Origin: Glycine soja
Lineage: Eukaryota > Streptophyta > Magnoliopsida > Fabales > Fabaceae
Assembly: GCF_004193775.1 (NCBI RefSeq)
Contig: NC_041003.1
Location: 28,955,735 to 29,019,734, forward strand
DNA: 64,000 nucleotides
Direction: 5' to 3'
The notes below the pieces were generated by a model. That model saw nothing but the letters and a program-made list of their open reading frames with translations. It was not told the DNA's origin and searched no databases. Of the stretch, positions 1-11,139 are shown piece after piece. The position numbers and the translations under genes were made by a program. Every line of letters starts with the position of its first letter. Positions within the stretch are counted from its first letter, which is position 1.

Positions 1-2
1 CA

Positions 3-2924
3 ACTTGTCCCAAGAACCATCTCAAGATGTACTGTCGCAAGATGGGCGCACACTCTAAGGATGAGAAGCTATTAATACACTTTTTCCAAGATAGCTTGGC
101 CGGAGCCGCAGTAGTTTAGTACACTAATTTGGAAGCTTCCTGTATCCGTACTTGGAAGGATCTGATTACTGCCTTCCTAAGGCAATATCAATATAATTCC
201 GATATGGCTCCCGATCGCACCCAGCTGCAGAATATGTTCAAGAAAGAGGGCGAAACTTTTAAAGAATACGCTCAGCGGTGGAGAGACCTGGCAGCACAAG
301 TGGCTCCTCCCATGGTCGAGAGAGAGATGATCACTATGATGGTAGACACTTTGCCAGTGTTCTACTATGAGAAGCTAGTAGGTTACATGTCGTCCAGCTT
401 CACGGACCTAGTGTTCGCCGGGGAAAGAATCGAGGTAGGATTGAAAAGAGGAAAGTTCGATTACGTTTCCTCCACGAGTGCGAATGCCAAAAGAATCGGG
501 ACAACGGGGGCAAAAAGGAAGGAAGGAGATGCCCATGCTGTCTCTTCAACGCCCGCGTGGGTCAAACCCCCGCAGCCACCTCATGGTACCCATCAGTACG
601 CGCAATATCACCCGAGCTTCTCGACTCACACCGGGAACGCCTCTAGTTCAGCACCTGTGCAGCCTAAGGCACCCACCCAGAGGGAAGCTCCCCAAGTTCC
701 AACTCCAAACACGACTCGCCCGGCCGGCAATTCCAACGCAATGAGGAACTTCCCTCCGAGGCCATTTCAAGAATTCACCCCACTCCCAATGACGTATGAA
801 GACCTCTTGCCGTCCCTCATCCCCAACCAATTGGCCGTGGTAACTCCCGGAAAGGTCTTCCAACCCCCTTTCCCAAAGTGGTATGACCCTAACGCGACTT
901 GCAAGTACCATGGGGGTGCCCCGGGGCATTCCATTGAAAAATGCTTGGCTTTTAAACACAAGGTCCAACATTTGATAGATGCTGGATGGCTGACTTTCCA
1001 AGAGGATCGGCCCAATGTGAAAACCAACCCGCTCGCCAATCATGGAAGGGGAGCGGTTAATGTCGTTGAGTCCGATAGGCCACGCAGGTCTAAACCTTTA
1101 AGGGATGTGGCAACCCTTAGGAGGTTTATCTTTGAGGCCCTACAAAAGGGAGGTGTGATTCCCCATAGTGAGCGTAAGGAGGATTCCTGTTTGTTGCATT
1201 CCGGCGAGCTACATGACATGGAAACGTGTTTGGGAGTAGAGGAATTGTTACAGCAGATGATAGATCAAGGTCAACTGGAAGTTGGCAGTGAAGGAAGAGA
1301 GGAGCAGCACATATGCATGCAGTCCACGGATGGGAGCACTGTTGTAAAGCCCAAACCCTTGGTGATATACTTCACCAAGGGCACAGCTTCGCAAAAGCCC
1401 GGACACCCCTTGGCAGCTAAACCTGTCCCTTTCCCGTACCAAAATAGCCACGCAGTCCCATGGAGATATACACCTCCGAGGGGGAAGGAAGAAGAAGCCA
1501 CCGACGTCAGCTCGTTGTCGGCTAAAGTAACAAATATCACGGGACCGAGTGGTGTGACCCGAAGCGGTCGTGTGTTTGCGCCCCCGGACCTACCAGTCCA
1601 ACCCGCGAACGTCAAGGGGAAAGCAAAAGTGGTGGAGGAACAAGATGATGAAGCACCCCTCACTTCGAATAAAGATATTCCGGCGAAAGGTCTTCCGGAG
1701 AAAAAGGATGGTAAAAAGGAGGTGTCACTAGAGGAAGCCAGCGAGTTCCTCCGTATAATTCAGCAGAGCGAATTCAAGGTTATCGAACAGCTCAACAAAA
1801 CCCCGGCCAGGGTCTCGCTGTTGGAGTTACTCATGAGCTCCGAGCCTCATCGGGCTCTGCTAGTGAAGGTTTTGAACGAGGCCCACGTGGCCCAAGACAT
1901 CTCGGTAGAAGGTTTCGGAGGGCTGGTCAATAATATCACTGCCAACAACTATCTCGCCTTTGCCGAAGAAGAAATCCCCGCCGAGGGGAGAGGGCATAAC
2001 AAAGCTTTGCATGTATCAGTCAAGTGTATGGACCATATCATAGCCAAGGTGCTCATCGATAATGGTTCCAGTTTAAACGTGATGCCTAAGAGCACTTTGG
2101 AGAAATTACCATTCAATGCCTCCCACCTAAAGCCGAGTTCAATGGTGGTTCGTGCCTTCGACGGCTCCCACCGAGAGGTTAGGGGAGAGATCGACCTCCC
2201 AGTACAGATAGGCCCTCACACATGCCAAGTTACCTTCCAAATAATGGATATTAACCCCCCCTACAGCTGTCTGTTAGGGCGTCCGTGGATCCACTCAGTG
2301 GGAGTTGTTCCCTCTAAACTCCACCAAAAGTTGAAATTCGTAGTGGAAGGGCATCTGGTCATCGTATCAGGCGTGGAAGACATCTTGGTGAGCTGCCCAT
2401 CCTCTATGCCTTATGTGAAGGCCGCAGAGGAGTCATTAGAGACCGCTTTCCAGTCTTTCGAGGTGGTAAGCATTTCCTCCGTGGATTCCTTCTCTGGGCA
2501 AGCTTGCCTGTCCGATGCAGCAGTAATGATAGCCCGAGTTATGTTGGGGAACGGTTACGAACCCGGAATGGGTTTAGGCAAAGACAACGGCGTCATAACT
2601 AGCCTGATAAATGCCAAAGGAAATCGTGGGAAGTATGGGTTAGGCTATAAGCCCACTCAGGCAGATATAAAGAGAAACATCGCGGGAAGGAAGAGCGGTA
2701 GTCAAAGCTCGCGGTTGAGACAAGAAGGTGAAGGAAGCCCACCCTGCCACATAAGTAGGAGCTTTATAAGCACGGGTCTGGGGGACGAAGGTCAAGTGGT
2801 CGCGATATACGAAGAGGATGTTCCGAGTACATTGGATTTGGTATGACCATGCCCTCCTGATTTCCAGCTGGGAAATTGGCGAGTGGAAGAACGCCCCGGC
2901 ATTTACGCGACGAGCATAATGTAA
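3..2924 (+). pseudogene. gag-protease region of Ogre/Tat element 1 (5'-truncated by window, two nonsense codons)
   Basis: The open frame runs from base 3 with in-frame stops TAG at 117-119 (tryptophan expected, next to YTNLEASC) and TGA at 2844-2846. Ignoring these it ends at TAA 2922-2924. Visible parts, counted from base 129: the end of the retrotransposon gag domain (residues 1-105), a C-x2-H-x5-H-x4-C knuckle (about 256-271), a proline-rich linker, a retroviral-type aspartic protease with active-site D-N-G-S-S (about 643-647), and a glycine-rich G-patch (about 803-850, GYEPGMGLGKDNG). The frame then continues past the second stop to SIM-TAA. Gag would form the particle shell and the protease would cut the polyprotein. 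The DNG triad, instead of the usual DTG/DSG, is as read. Both stops are G-to-A or C-to-T type changes. Confidence 0.88.
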
Positions 2925-3101
2925 ACCTTTACGGTTTTAAAAGCTCTATAGTTGGGCCGAGGCTTTAGAGTTTTTCTTTTGTTAAGGCTTTGTGTCTTTT
3001 GTTTTTGAATTTATAATACAAGGATCTTTCTTCATCTGTTCCTACGTCTCTACCTATTCTCATCCATTTGCATGTTTACTTCTTTATTTTTAAAACGGCA
3101 G
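2921..3101 (+). other. candidate intron between protease and RT of element 1
   Basis: The segment starts GTAAAC straight after codon position 2 of an ATx codon (ATAAT|GTAAAC) and ends TTTTAAAACGGCAG, with a T-rich stretch ahead of the acceptor. Removing these 181 bases joins frame 3 of gag-pro to frame 1 of pol exactly. Unspliced RNA stops at TAA 2922-2924 and would give gag-pro only. An intron at this place is an established feature of Ogre elements, and the precise frame match supports it here. Splicing itself is inferred. Confidence 0.6.
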
Positions 3102-6100
3102 ATCCGATGACGAGTCCCTCGAAGGTAGGGACCCGCCTATCAACTTCGAGCAAGAAACGAATCAAACGGAAGATGAAGGGAATGAGGATGTGAGACTTCC
3201 CCCAGAATTAGAAAGGATAGTCGTCCATGAGGACCAAGAAATGGGGCCTCATCAAGAAGAAATAGAACTAGTAGACTTGGGAATTGGCAGTGGAAAAAGG
3301 GAAGTAAAGATAGGCACAGGTATTACCGCACCTATCCGTGAAGAATTAATAACCCTGCTAAGAGACTACCAAGACATCTTTGCTTGGTCGTACCAAGATA
3401 TGCCCGGTTTGAGTTCTGACATTGTACAACACCGATTACCTCTAAATCCCGAGTGTTACCCGGTAAAGCAGAAACTGAGAAGGATGAAGCCCGAAACATC
3501 TTTGAAGATAAAAGAAGAAGTGAAGAAGCAATTTGACGCTGGTTTTCTGGCCGTCGCTCGGTACCCAGAATGGGTCGCCAACATTGTACCGGTCCCTAAG
3601 AAGGATGGGAAAGTACGAATGTGTGTGGATTATCGGGACCTGAATCGGACCAGTCCCAAGGACAATTTTCCTTTACCACACATTGACATCCTCGTAGATA
3701 ATACGGCCAATTTCGCTTTATTTTCCTTCATGGATGGTTTCTCCGGTTACAATCAGATAAAGATGGTGCCAGAGGATATGGAAAAGACTACCTTCGTCAC
3801 CCTGTGGGGAACATTCTGTTACAAGGTGATGTCCTTTGGACTCAAGAATGCCGGGGCAACTTATCAATGGGCCATGGTAGCTTTGTTCCATGATATGATG
3901 CACCAAGAGATCGAGGTCTACGTGGACGACATAATTGCTAAATCTAAATCCGAGGAAGAACACCTTGTCAACCTGCGGAAGTTGTTCGAAAGGCTTAAGA
4001 AATATCAATTAAGGTTGAACCCCGCCAAGTGTACCTTTGGGGTCAAATCAGGGAAATTGCTTGGTTTCATTGTAAGCCAGAAAGGGATAGAGGTAGACCC
4101 CGAAAAGGTGAAGGCTATCCTTGAGATGCCAGAACCCCGTACAGAGAGGCAAGTCCGAGGTTTCCTGGGACGCTTGAATTATATTGCCAGATTCATACCG
4201 CAGCTCACCGCCATTTGTGAGCCATTGTTCAAACTCTTACGCAAAAACCAAACCGACCGCTGGAATGAGGGTTGCCAAGAGGCTTTCGGAAGGATCAAGA
4301 AGTGCCTCATGAATCCCACTGTGCTTATGCCACCAGTACCTGGAAGGCCTCTCATCTTGTACATGACAATCTTGGACGAGTCAATGGGGTGTATGCTGGG
4401 GCAACATGACGAATCCGGAAAGAAAGAACGCGTTGTCTATTACCTGAGTAAGAAGTTCACGGCCTGTGAAATGAATTACTCTTTGCTCGAGAGAACGTGT
4501 TGTGCTTTAGTATGGGCATCCCATCGCCTAAGACAGTACATGCTGAGCCATACTACCTGGTTGATATCCAAGATGGACCCGGTCAAGTACATCTTTGAAA
4601 AGCCAGCTCTCACAGGACGAATCACCCGGTGGAAAGTCCTGCTATCCAAGTTTGATATAGTTTACGTCACCCAAAAAGCGATAAAAGGAAGCGCCTTGGC
4701 AGATTATTTGGCTCAGCAGCCTCTTAACGACTATCAGCCCATGCATCCCGAATTCCCGAATGAGGACATCATGGCCCTGTTTGAGGAAAAATTGGACGAA
4801 GATTGGGACAAATGGACCGTATGGTTTGACGGAGGGTCAAATGTTCTAGGCCATGGCATTGGAGCAGTATTGGTCTCTCCGGACAATCAATGCGTACCTT
4901 TCACAGCCAGATTAGGATTCGACTGCACCAACAACATGGCCGAATATGAAGCATGTGCCCTGGCCGTCCAGGCAGCGATTGACTCTAATGTCAAACTACT
5001 CAAGGTGTACGGCGACTCAGCATTGGTAATCCATCAGCTGAGAGGGGAATGGGAAACTAGAGATCCTAAGCTGATACCCTACAAAGCCTATATCAAGGAA
5101 TTGGCTAAGACCTTTGATGAGATCTCCTTCCATCATGTTCCCCGCGAGGAAAATCAAATGGCGGATGCGCTTGCTACTTTGGCGTCTATGTTCCAGCTAA
5201 CACCGCACGGGGACCTACCATACATTGAATTTTGGTGTCGTGGCAAACCCGCGCATTGTTGCCAAGTAGAAAAGGAACGGGACGGTAAGCCTTGGTATTT
5301 CGACATCAAGCAATATATCGTAAGCAAAGAATATCCACCAGAGATTGCCGACAATGATAAAAGGACATTGAGAAGATTGGAGGCCGGGTTCTTCATGAGC
5401 GGAAGCATACTATATAAGAGAAACCACGACATGACACTCCTGCGGTGCGTGGATGCCAAAGAGGCGAACCACATGATCGAGGAAGTCCATGAGGGCTCGT
5501 TTGGAACGCACGCCAACGGGCATGCTATGGCCAGAAAGATCCTAAGGGTAGGTTATTACTGGCTTACCATGGAAAGTGATTGTTGTGTCCACGTAAGGAA
5601 ATGCCACAAATGTCAAGCATTCGCAGACAATGTCAATGCCCCACCGCATCCTCTGAATGTCATGTCCGCCCCTTGGCCTTTCTCCATGTGGGGAATAGAT
5701 GTCATCGGGGCCATTGAGCCCAAGGCCTCGAATGGTCATCGCTTCATCCTCGTAGCGATAGATTATTTCACCAAGTAGGTTGAGGCGGCTTCCTACACCA
5801 ATGTCACGAGGGGTGTAGTGGTCAGGTTCATTAAGAGGGAGATCATCTGCCGGTATGGTTTGCCAAGGAAGATTATCACGGACAATGGCACCAACCTGAA
5901 TAACAAGATGATGGGGGAAATGTGCGAGGAGTTTAAAATCCAGCATCACAATTCCACACCCTACCAACCAAAGATGAATGGAGCCGTGGAAGCGGCCAAT
6001 AAAAATATCAAAAAGATTATCCAAAAGATGACCGTGTCATACAAAGATTGGCACGAGATGCTCTCATTCGCGTTACACAGTTACCGAACTTCAGTACGAA

Positions 6101-6540
6101 CATCAACTGGGGCAACGCCGTTCTCATTGGTATATGGAATGGAGGTTGTGCTACCGTTTGAGGTAGAAGTCCCATCATTAAGGATCTTGGCGGAATCCGG
6201 ATTAAAGGAATCAGAGTGGGCTCAAACGCGCTATGACCAGCTCAACCTCATTGAAGGAAAGCGTTTAACGGCCATGAGTCATGGGCGCTTGTACCAGCAA
6301 AGAATGAAGAATGCATTCGACAAGAAGGTACGCTTGCGCAAGTTCCATGAGGGAGACCTTGTGTTAAAGAAAATGTCCCATACTGTCAAGGACAATTGAG
6401 GAAAATGGGCCCCAAACTACGAAGGGCCTTTTGTTGTGAAGAGGGCTTTTTCCATAGGAGCCCTGGTGCTTACTAACATGGATGGCGAAGAGCTACCTTC
6501 ACCTGTGAACTCTGATGTCGTCAAGCAATATTATGCTTAG
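3102..6540 (+). pseudogene. pol of Ogre/Tat element 1: RT, RNase H, archaeal-type RNase H, integrase (two nonsense codons)
   Basis: One frame runs to TAG 6538-6540 but is cut by TAG 5776-5778 inside the integrase core (after IDYFTK, tryptophan expected) and TGA 6397-6399 near the end (arginine expected). In order: a linker acidic in character; RT with YVDDIIAKS at about 3919-3945; a first RNase H with degenerate catalytic positions; a second RNase H of archaeal/plant type with FDGGS (about 4825), EYEA, YGDS and MADAL, so its acidic residues are kept; and an integrase with an H-H-C-C zinc finger (about 5490-5620) and the core acidic residues in GIDVIG, TDNGTN and NGAVEAAN. The doubled RNase H places it in the Tat/Ogre clade. 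The enzymes would copy the RNA and insert the DNA, but the stops disable the integrase. Confidence 0.92.
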
Positions 6541-7530
6541 AATCTGGGGCAATTAAAGATGCCGCTGCATGTTCTTTATCTTTATGTGTTTTCTGGGTTT
6601 CCCCCAGGGATTCCCCGTCTACTGTATCTCTTGTTACAATCTTTCAAAGAAGTAAACGTGGGTTCGAGGCTTTAGTCCTCACATTGGTTTTAAACTTTGC
6701 GTTAATTTGTGATCACCTGAGCCCTTCCGCTCAATTCATGGGATGCCCCAAGCGCTTAATTAAAATTGAACCTAAATCAACTTTCACTAAAATTTGCTGC
6801 ATTTGAAAACATTCATGCATACGCATACGCATGCATATTGTTGTGGTAAAACAGGGGCAGATTAGAAGTTCTCACCCAATAGGTTCCTTGCTACAAGGTC
6901 ATGACGAAAGATAACAATTGGTACCTCAAAGCCTTACACTAGGGCAATGAGGGGCATCGTGCATGAGCCTCAAGTGAACCTAGGGGCAAATCAAAAGTTC
7001 TCACCCATCGATGTTTTTTTTAAAAAATAAAAAAAATAATAATAAAAAAAGGGGACAAACCCTGGAATTTCGATGGATTGGTTAAACATCAAATGGCTCC
7101 ATTGTCGTCGCTCCAAAATGGTCAAGTGACTAAATCAAAAAGAACATACACTCTGAGGGAGTTCCCGAAGAGATTTGCAAAAAGATAGGATGAGGTTGCA
7201 TGAATTATCACCTTTTTCAAAAGGACAGTCAATCTGTGTTTTCCAAAAAAAAAAATCAAATCAAAATCAAAATCACAAAATAGGGAAAGAATGTCATGAA
7301 CATTGTACAACTTTCCATTACATTGCATTGTTTCATATAAAGTCCGCATTTACCCAAATTTCACAACAAAGGTTGCATGCATTTGCATCCCTCAAAATCA
7401 TGTTAACTACATAGATTCCCTACATCTAAATGTCCAAATCTTTTGAATTTGGGATGACCGGCTCTCTCGATGAGTCGATCTCTTGCTTTCTCATAAGGAT
7501 GGACCCTCGGGTACTAGTACCCTTGTCTTC
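6541..7530 (+). other. start of the long 3' untranslated region of element 1, no gene seen
   Basis: After the pol stop the sequence is non-coding, with A-rich tracts near 7018-7050 and 7240-7275. Bases 6541-6850 are recognisably similar to 35935-36250 read on the minus strand in element 2, which confirms that both belong to one family. Just before the next array there is a perfect 14-bp palindrome, GGGTACTAGTACCC, at 7509-7522. Confidence 0.7.
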
Positions 7531-8258
7531 AGAGGACTACACGTCCTCGCCAACAGAGGGCTGCACGCCCTCACCTTCAGAGGACTGCGTGTCCTCACTT
7601 TCAGAGGATGGCATGTCCTCACCTTCAGAGGGCTACACGCCCTCGCCATCAGAGGACTGCATGTCCTCACCTTCGTAGGGCTACACGCCCTCACTTTCAG
7701 AGGACTGCATGTCCTCACCTTCAGAGGGCTACACGCCCTCGCCATTAGAGGACTACATGTCCTCACCTTCAGAGGACTGCATGTCCTTACCTTCGTAGGG
7801 CTACACGCCCTCACCTTTAGAAGACCACACGTCCTCACCTTCAGAGGGCTACACGCCCTCGCCATCAGAGGACTGCATGTCCTCACCTTCAGAGGGCTAC
7901 ACGCCCTCGCCATCAGAGGACTACATGTCCTCACCTTCAGAGGGCTACAAGCCCTCGCCATCAGAGGACTGCATGTCCTCACCTTCGTAGGGCTACATGC
8001 CCTCACCTTTAGAGGACCACACGTCTTCACCTTCAGAGGGCTACACGCCCTCACCTTGAGAGGACTACACATCCTCGCCAACAGAGGGCTGCACGCCCTC
8101 ACCTTGAGAGGACTACACGTCCTCGTCAACAGAGGGCTACACGCCCTCACCTTGAAGAGGACTACACGTCCTCGCCAACAGAGGGCTGCACGCCCTCACC
8201 TTTAGAGGGCTACGTGTCCTCATTTTCAGTGTGCTCCACATCCGCACCTTAAGAGAAT
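7531..8258 (+). repeat. 24-bp minisatellite made of hairpin units (about 28 copies)
   Basis: About 28 units of 24 bp run to 8204, then decay to about 8258. Two unit types mostly alternate: A, GAGGAC-5 nt-GTCCTC, and B, GAGGGC-5 nt-GCCCTC. Each can fold into a 6-bp stem with a 5-nt loop. Because 24 is a multiple of 3, both strands stay open for over 200 codons. These low-complexity frames (HVLTFRGL... one way, CSPLKVRT... the other) look like by-products, not genes. Confidence 0.95.
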
Positions 8259-8344
8259 TTAAGGTCCTCTGTCCTTAAATGCTTAACCGAGACTTGCACT
8301 CCCGATTAAGGGACCAGTAGTTTCCTTTTAACGGTTCCTGGGCC

Positions 8345-9206
8345 ACCCCCTGATATTGGAGGAGGGCCAACTGTGCGAGTACAACCAGAGAGGGAGGCTA
8401 TCACACAGCTACTATGCATACCGGGGCAAGATTTCACCCGTGCCGCTGCAAAGAGACGAGTGCGGATCATGCGCACCAACATGACCACTCTTACACAGAT
8501 ATAGATGACATTGCTACTTAGCAACATTCTGCCCAGCGACTGCAATGCCAATCTCCCCCTACAAAAGTATCAGTTGGTCTGTGTCATCCCGACATGGGTA
8601 AGTATGCATATGGTTCAATTGATTTCTGATACCATCTATTGTTTGCAGGGATCGCACCCACAAAGACACCCAGTGGACCTGAAGAAGTCCAACAGGGCCC
8701 TGGGGTTTCCAGCTCTAGTTACAGGCCTCTGTCGGCCCTACAGGGCGCCCATTCCCCCTAGCAAGTTCATGTCATCGTGGCATAGGTAAGTATGCACCTC
8801 CCCCAACTGATTTCTGATGTCATCTATTGTTTGCAGGGATTGTGCCCGCAAGACACCTAGTGGACCCGAAGAAGGCCAACAGGGTCTTGGAGTTGCCAGC
8901 TCTAAATACGGGTCTCTGTCAGTTCTAGGGAGTGCCTGTCGCCCCCAGCAAAGTCATTAGGCCCCCCTACCAATCGAGCTTTCATCAAGAAGTATTGCGC
9001 CCCCAGGCAGGCGCAGGGCGAAACACCACAGCAGCATTGGGATGGCCGGTAGCGGGCAATAGACACACCGCCACCACCTCTGGAGTTCACCTCAGCTCAT
9101 CCACAAAAAGGTTAGAGCGTTGCCTACGACACATGGCCGACCAGCAGGCTACCAAGTCCAAAGCCAAAGGTAAGCAAAGTACTAGGTCAGTGACCGACAA
9201 GTCATA
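8345..9206 (+). pseudogene. decayed extra 3' ORF (env-like / plant transposon-protein type) of element 1
   Basis: Translated pieces match the better kept 3' ORF of element 2 (31443-32693, minus strand). Examples are EEAITQLL near 8390, RRVRIM near 8455, MTLLLSNILPSD from 8505, QLISDTIY near 8620 and KSNRALGF near 8690. It has an in-frame stop (TAG near 8503), shifts of frame, and a 188-bp tandem duplication (8583-8957) that copies the central part twice. The upstream end is lost next to the 24-bp minisatellite. The function of these 3' ORFs in Ogre/Tat elements is unknown; 'env-like' refers only to their position. Confidence 0.7.
8583..8957 (+). repeat. 188-bp direct tandem duplication inside the decayed 3' ORF
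   Basis: Unit 1 is 8583-8770 and unit 2 is 8771-8957. Both start GTCATC and share GGTAAGTATGCA, ATTTCTGAT, ATCTATTGTTTGCAGGGAT and CCAACAGGG blocks. The copies are noticeably diverged, so the duplication is not recent. Confidence 0.8.
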
Positions 9207-9369
9207 AGGTGTCCAACTCAAGACGTTAAAGAAGCGCTACTAGGAGGCAACCTAGTACCTTTTAAATTTCTGCTTGCTATTTGATCACCTTTTGTTTCTC
9301 AAGTCATATTGGGACACACCTAGTTGCTCATGATCCTAAGAATTTAAATAAAACGAGCACAAGCTCAGA

Positions 9370-9655
9370 AGGTAGTCATACCTCACAAAATATATGTATG
9401 CGTGTTTAGGTAGTGAAAAATACCTTAGATATGCATGTATGTAATTTAGGTAGCAAACAACTACCTCACAAAATATATATATGTATGTTTAGGTAGCAAA
9501 ATACCTTAGATATGCATGTATGTAATTTAGGTAGCAAACAACTACCTCACAAAATATATATATGTATGTTTAGGTAGCAAGATACCTTAGATATGCATGT
9601 ATATAGCAAAAATACCTCACAAAAATATACACATGTTTAGGTAGCAAAATACCTC
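9370..9655 (+). repeat. about 82-bp tandem repeat with AGGTAG/CTACCT inverted repeats
   Basis: Three to four copies of an AT-rich unit are present. Each holds two inverted repeats: AGGTA-GCAAAA-TACCT and AGGTAG-CAAACAA-CTACCT, separated by a TATGCATGTATG-like stretch. The last copy is shortened. A related array of about 80 bp is present in element 2 at 34505-34890. Confidence 0.85.
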
Positions 9656-11139
9656 ATGAAAAAAAAAACAAACAAAAACAAACAAGAAAAATAAATAAAC
9701 AAATGAAAAAAAAAAGAGAAAAAAGAAAAGTAAATTGTCTAGCTGAAAAACCAACATGCTTTTGAAAAGAGATGACTTCCAACTTTTCTTTGAAAAAATT
9801 CACTGATCATAACTAGTTTTTGAAAAAAAATGTGTATACACTTGAAGGGTGAATGCTGTGAAAATTTTCCCGAACGCCCGAAATGGACTCGAATGAATGC
9901 ACAAATTGATAAAAGAACATATTTTGGAAACATTGGGTTGACTAAAAATAGAGGAAATGAATCATGAGCCCTAGCATCACATGACCATAAAAATTTGACA
10001 CTTGAGTGTCCGCATAGGTGCATGCATGACCAGTTTTGCATAAAATTTCCAAATCATCATTTTTGCATTTGTGTCATGGAAATAATGTGGGGCATCCCTT
10101 TTATCCTTGAACCAAACCAAACCCTGACATGTATCATGTCTAGCCATTCTACAAGTCTTGAGCCGAAATCCTGACTCACCATAAACCTTGACCCAGGGTG
10201 AGAATGTCAATCCTTACCCTCGAAAGCAAAAAAAAGGAAAGAAGGAAAATTTCCAATCAAAGAGAAAGCAAAAAAGAAAAGAAAGGAGATTCCCAATCAA
10301 AGAGTGGGAGAAAGAAAAAAGAAAAGAAAGAAAATTCCCAATCAAAGAATGGGAGAAAGAAAGAAAAAGAAAAGGAAGAAGAAGAAGGAAAGAAAGCTCC
10401 TGATCAAGGATTGAAAGAAAACAGAAGAAATGTGCAGAAAGGTCTTTGGACCGGACAATATCTGAACCATACAGAATTGTCACCAAATGAACAAAAAGAA
10501 GGAAAGGAAACCATGACCTAAAGTGGTCTTCTCCCTTTAATTACCAACCAAAATCATGTGCGCTAGCGACTTCTTCACCCCGCACTAAACAAAAATAGAA
10601 AAGGAAAAAAGCCAAAAAAAAAAAATCAAAATCCGAAAAACCCACCAAAAGAACCCGTTTCCAAGGGAAGTCCTATTGATCCATGATCACGCATGTAATC
10701 TTTGATTTGATAGGAAATGATTTGTAAAATCAAGTCATGACATATCTATGGTTCGGAATTAGGATAAAAAACTTACCTGTGCGAGATTGATACACTTTGA
10801 GTGGATTTCTTCTATTTTTGTCGAACCCAGTGTTTTCTCTAAATGGTCATTTAGAAACGAAATGCTAAACATCCAAAATCTCATTTGTGGTTATGAGAAA
10901 ATTTCATCAGCATACTCTCCTTCCCCGGTAGACACATTGTTTTTGGTCCGAAAAGCATATGTTGATCTGATTAGTTGGAAGTTTTGTCTCTTTACTAAAG
11001 CATGTTCGCGTTTTAGTGGAGAAAACACCGAGACTTTTTCAAGTCTCACAAGTTATCCAGAACTACGTAGGTCTGAGTTCCTCATTGGAGGATACGTAGG
11101 AGCAAGAGTCTCGCTTTTGTCGACCACACCACCTTTTGT
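9656..11139 (+). other. 3' region of element 1: A-rich, purine-rich and unique segments, no gene
   Basis: Bases 9656-9735 are A-rich. Bases 10214-10410 are a purine tract with a repeated CCAATCAAAGA(G/A)TGGGAGAAAG motif spaced roughly 50-60 bp apart; the lysine- and arginine-rich frames there are by-products. Bases 10690-11130 match element 2 at about 19690-20160 in reverse. They end with a module carrying two TACGTA palindromes (11063-11100), which is also found in the LTRs. Confidence 0.7.

Noticed and set aside
5154..6024. Minus-strand frames over pol of element 1
   Set aside because: Antisense shadows of RNase H and integrase coding sequence.
7483..8205. Open frames of 240 and 219 codons on opposite strands
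   Set aside because: Both come from a 24-bp repeat whose period is a multiple of 3; no start context or domain.
7531..8258. CRISPR-like array
   Set aside because: Contiguous 24-bp tandem units without unique spacers, in a plant retrotransposon.
10188..10521. Lysine/arginine-rich open frames
   Set aside because: Translation of a purine tract; the same region in element 2 is not conserved as protein.
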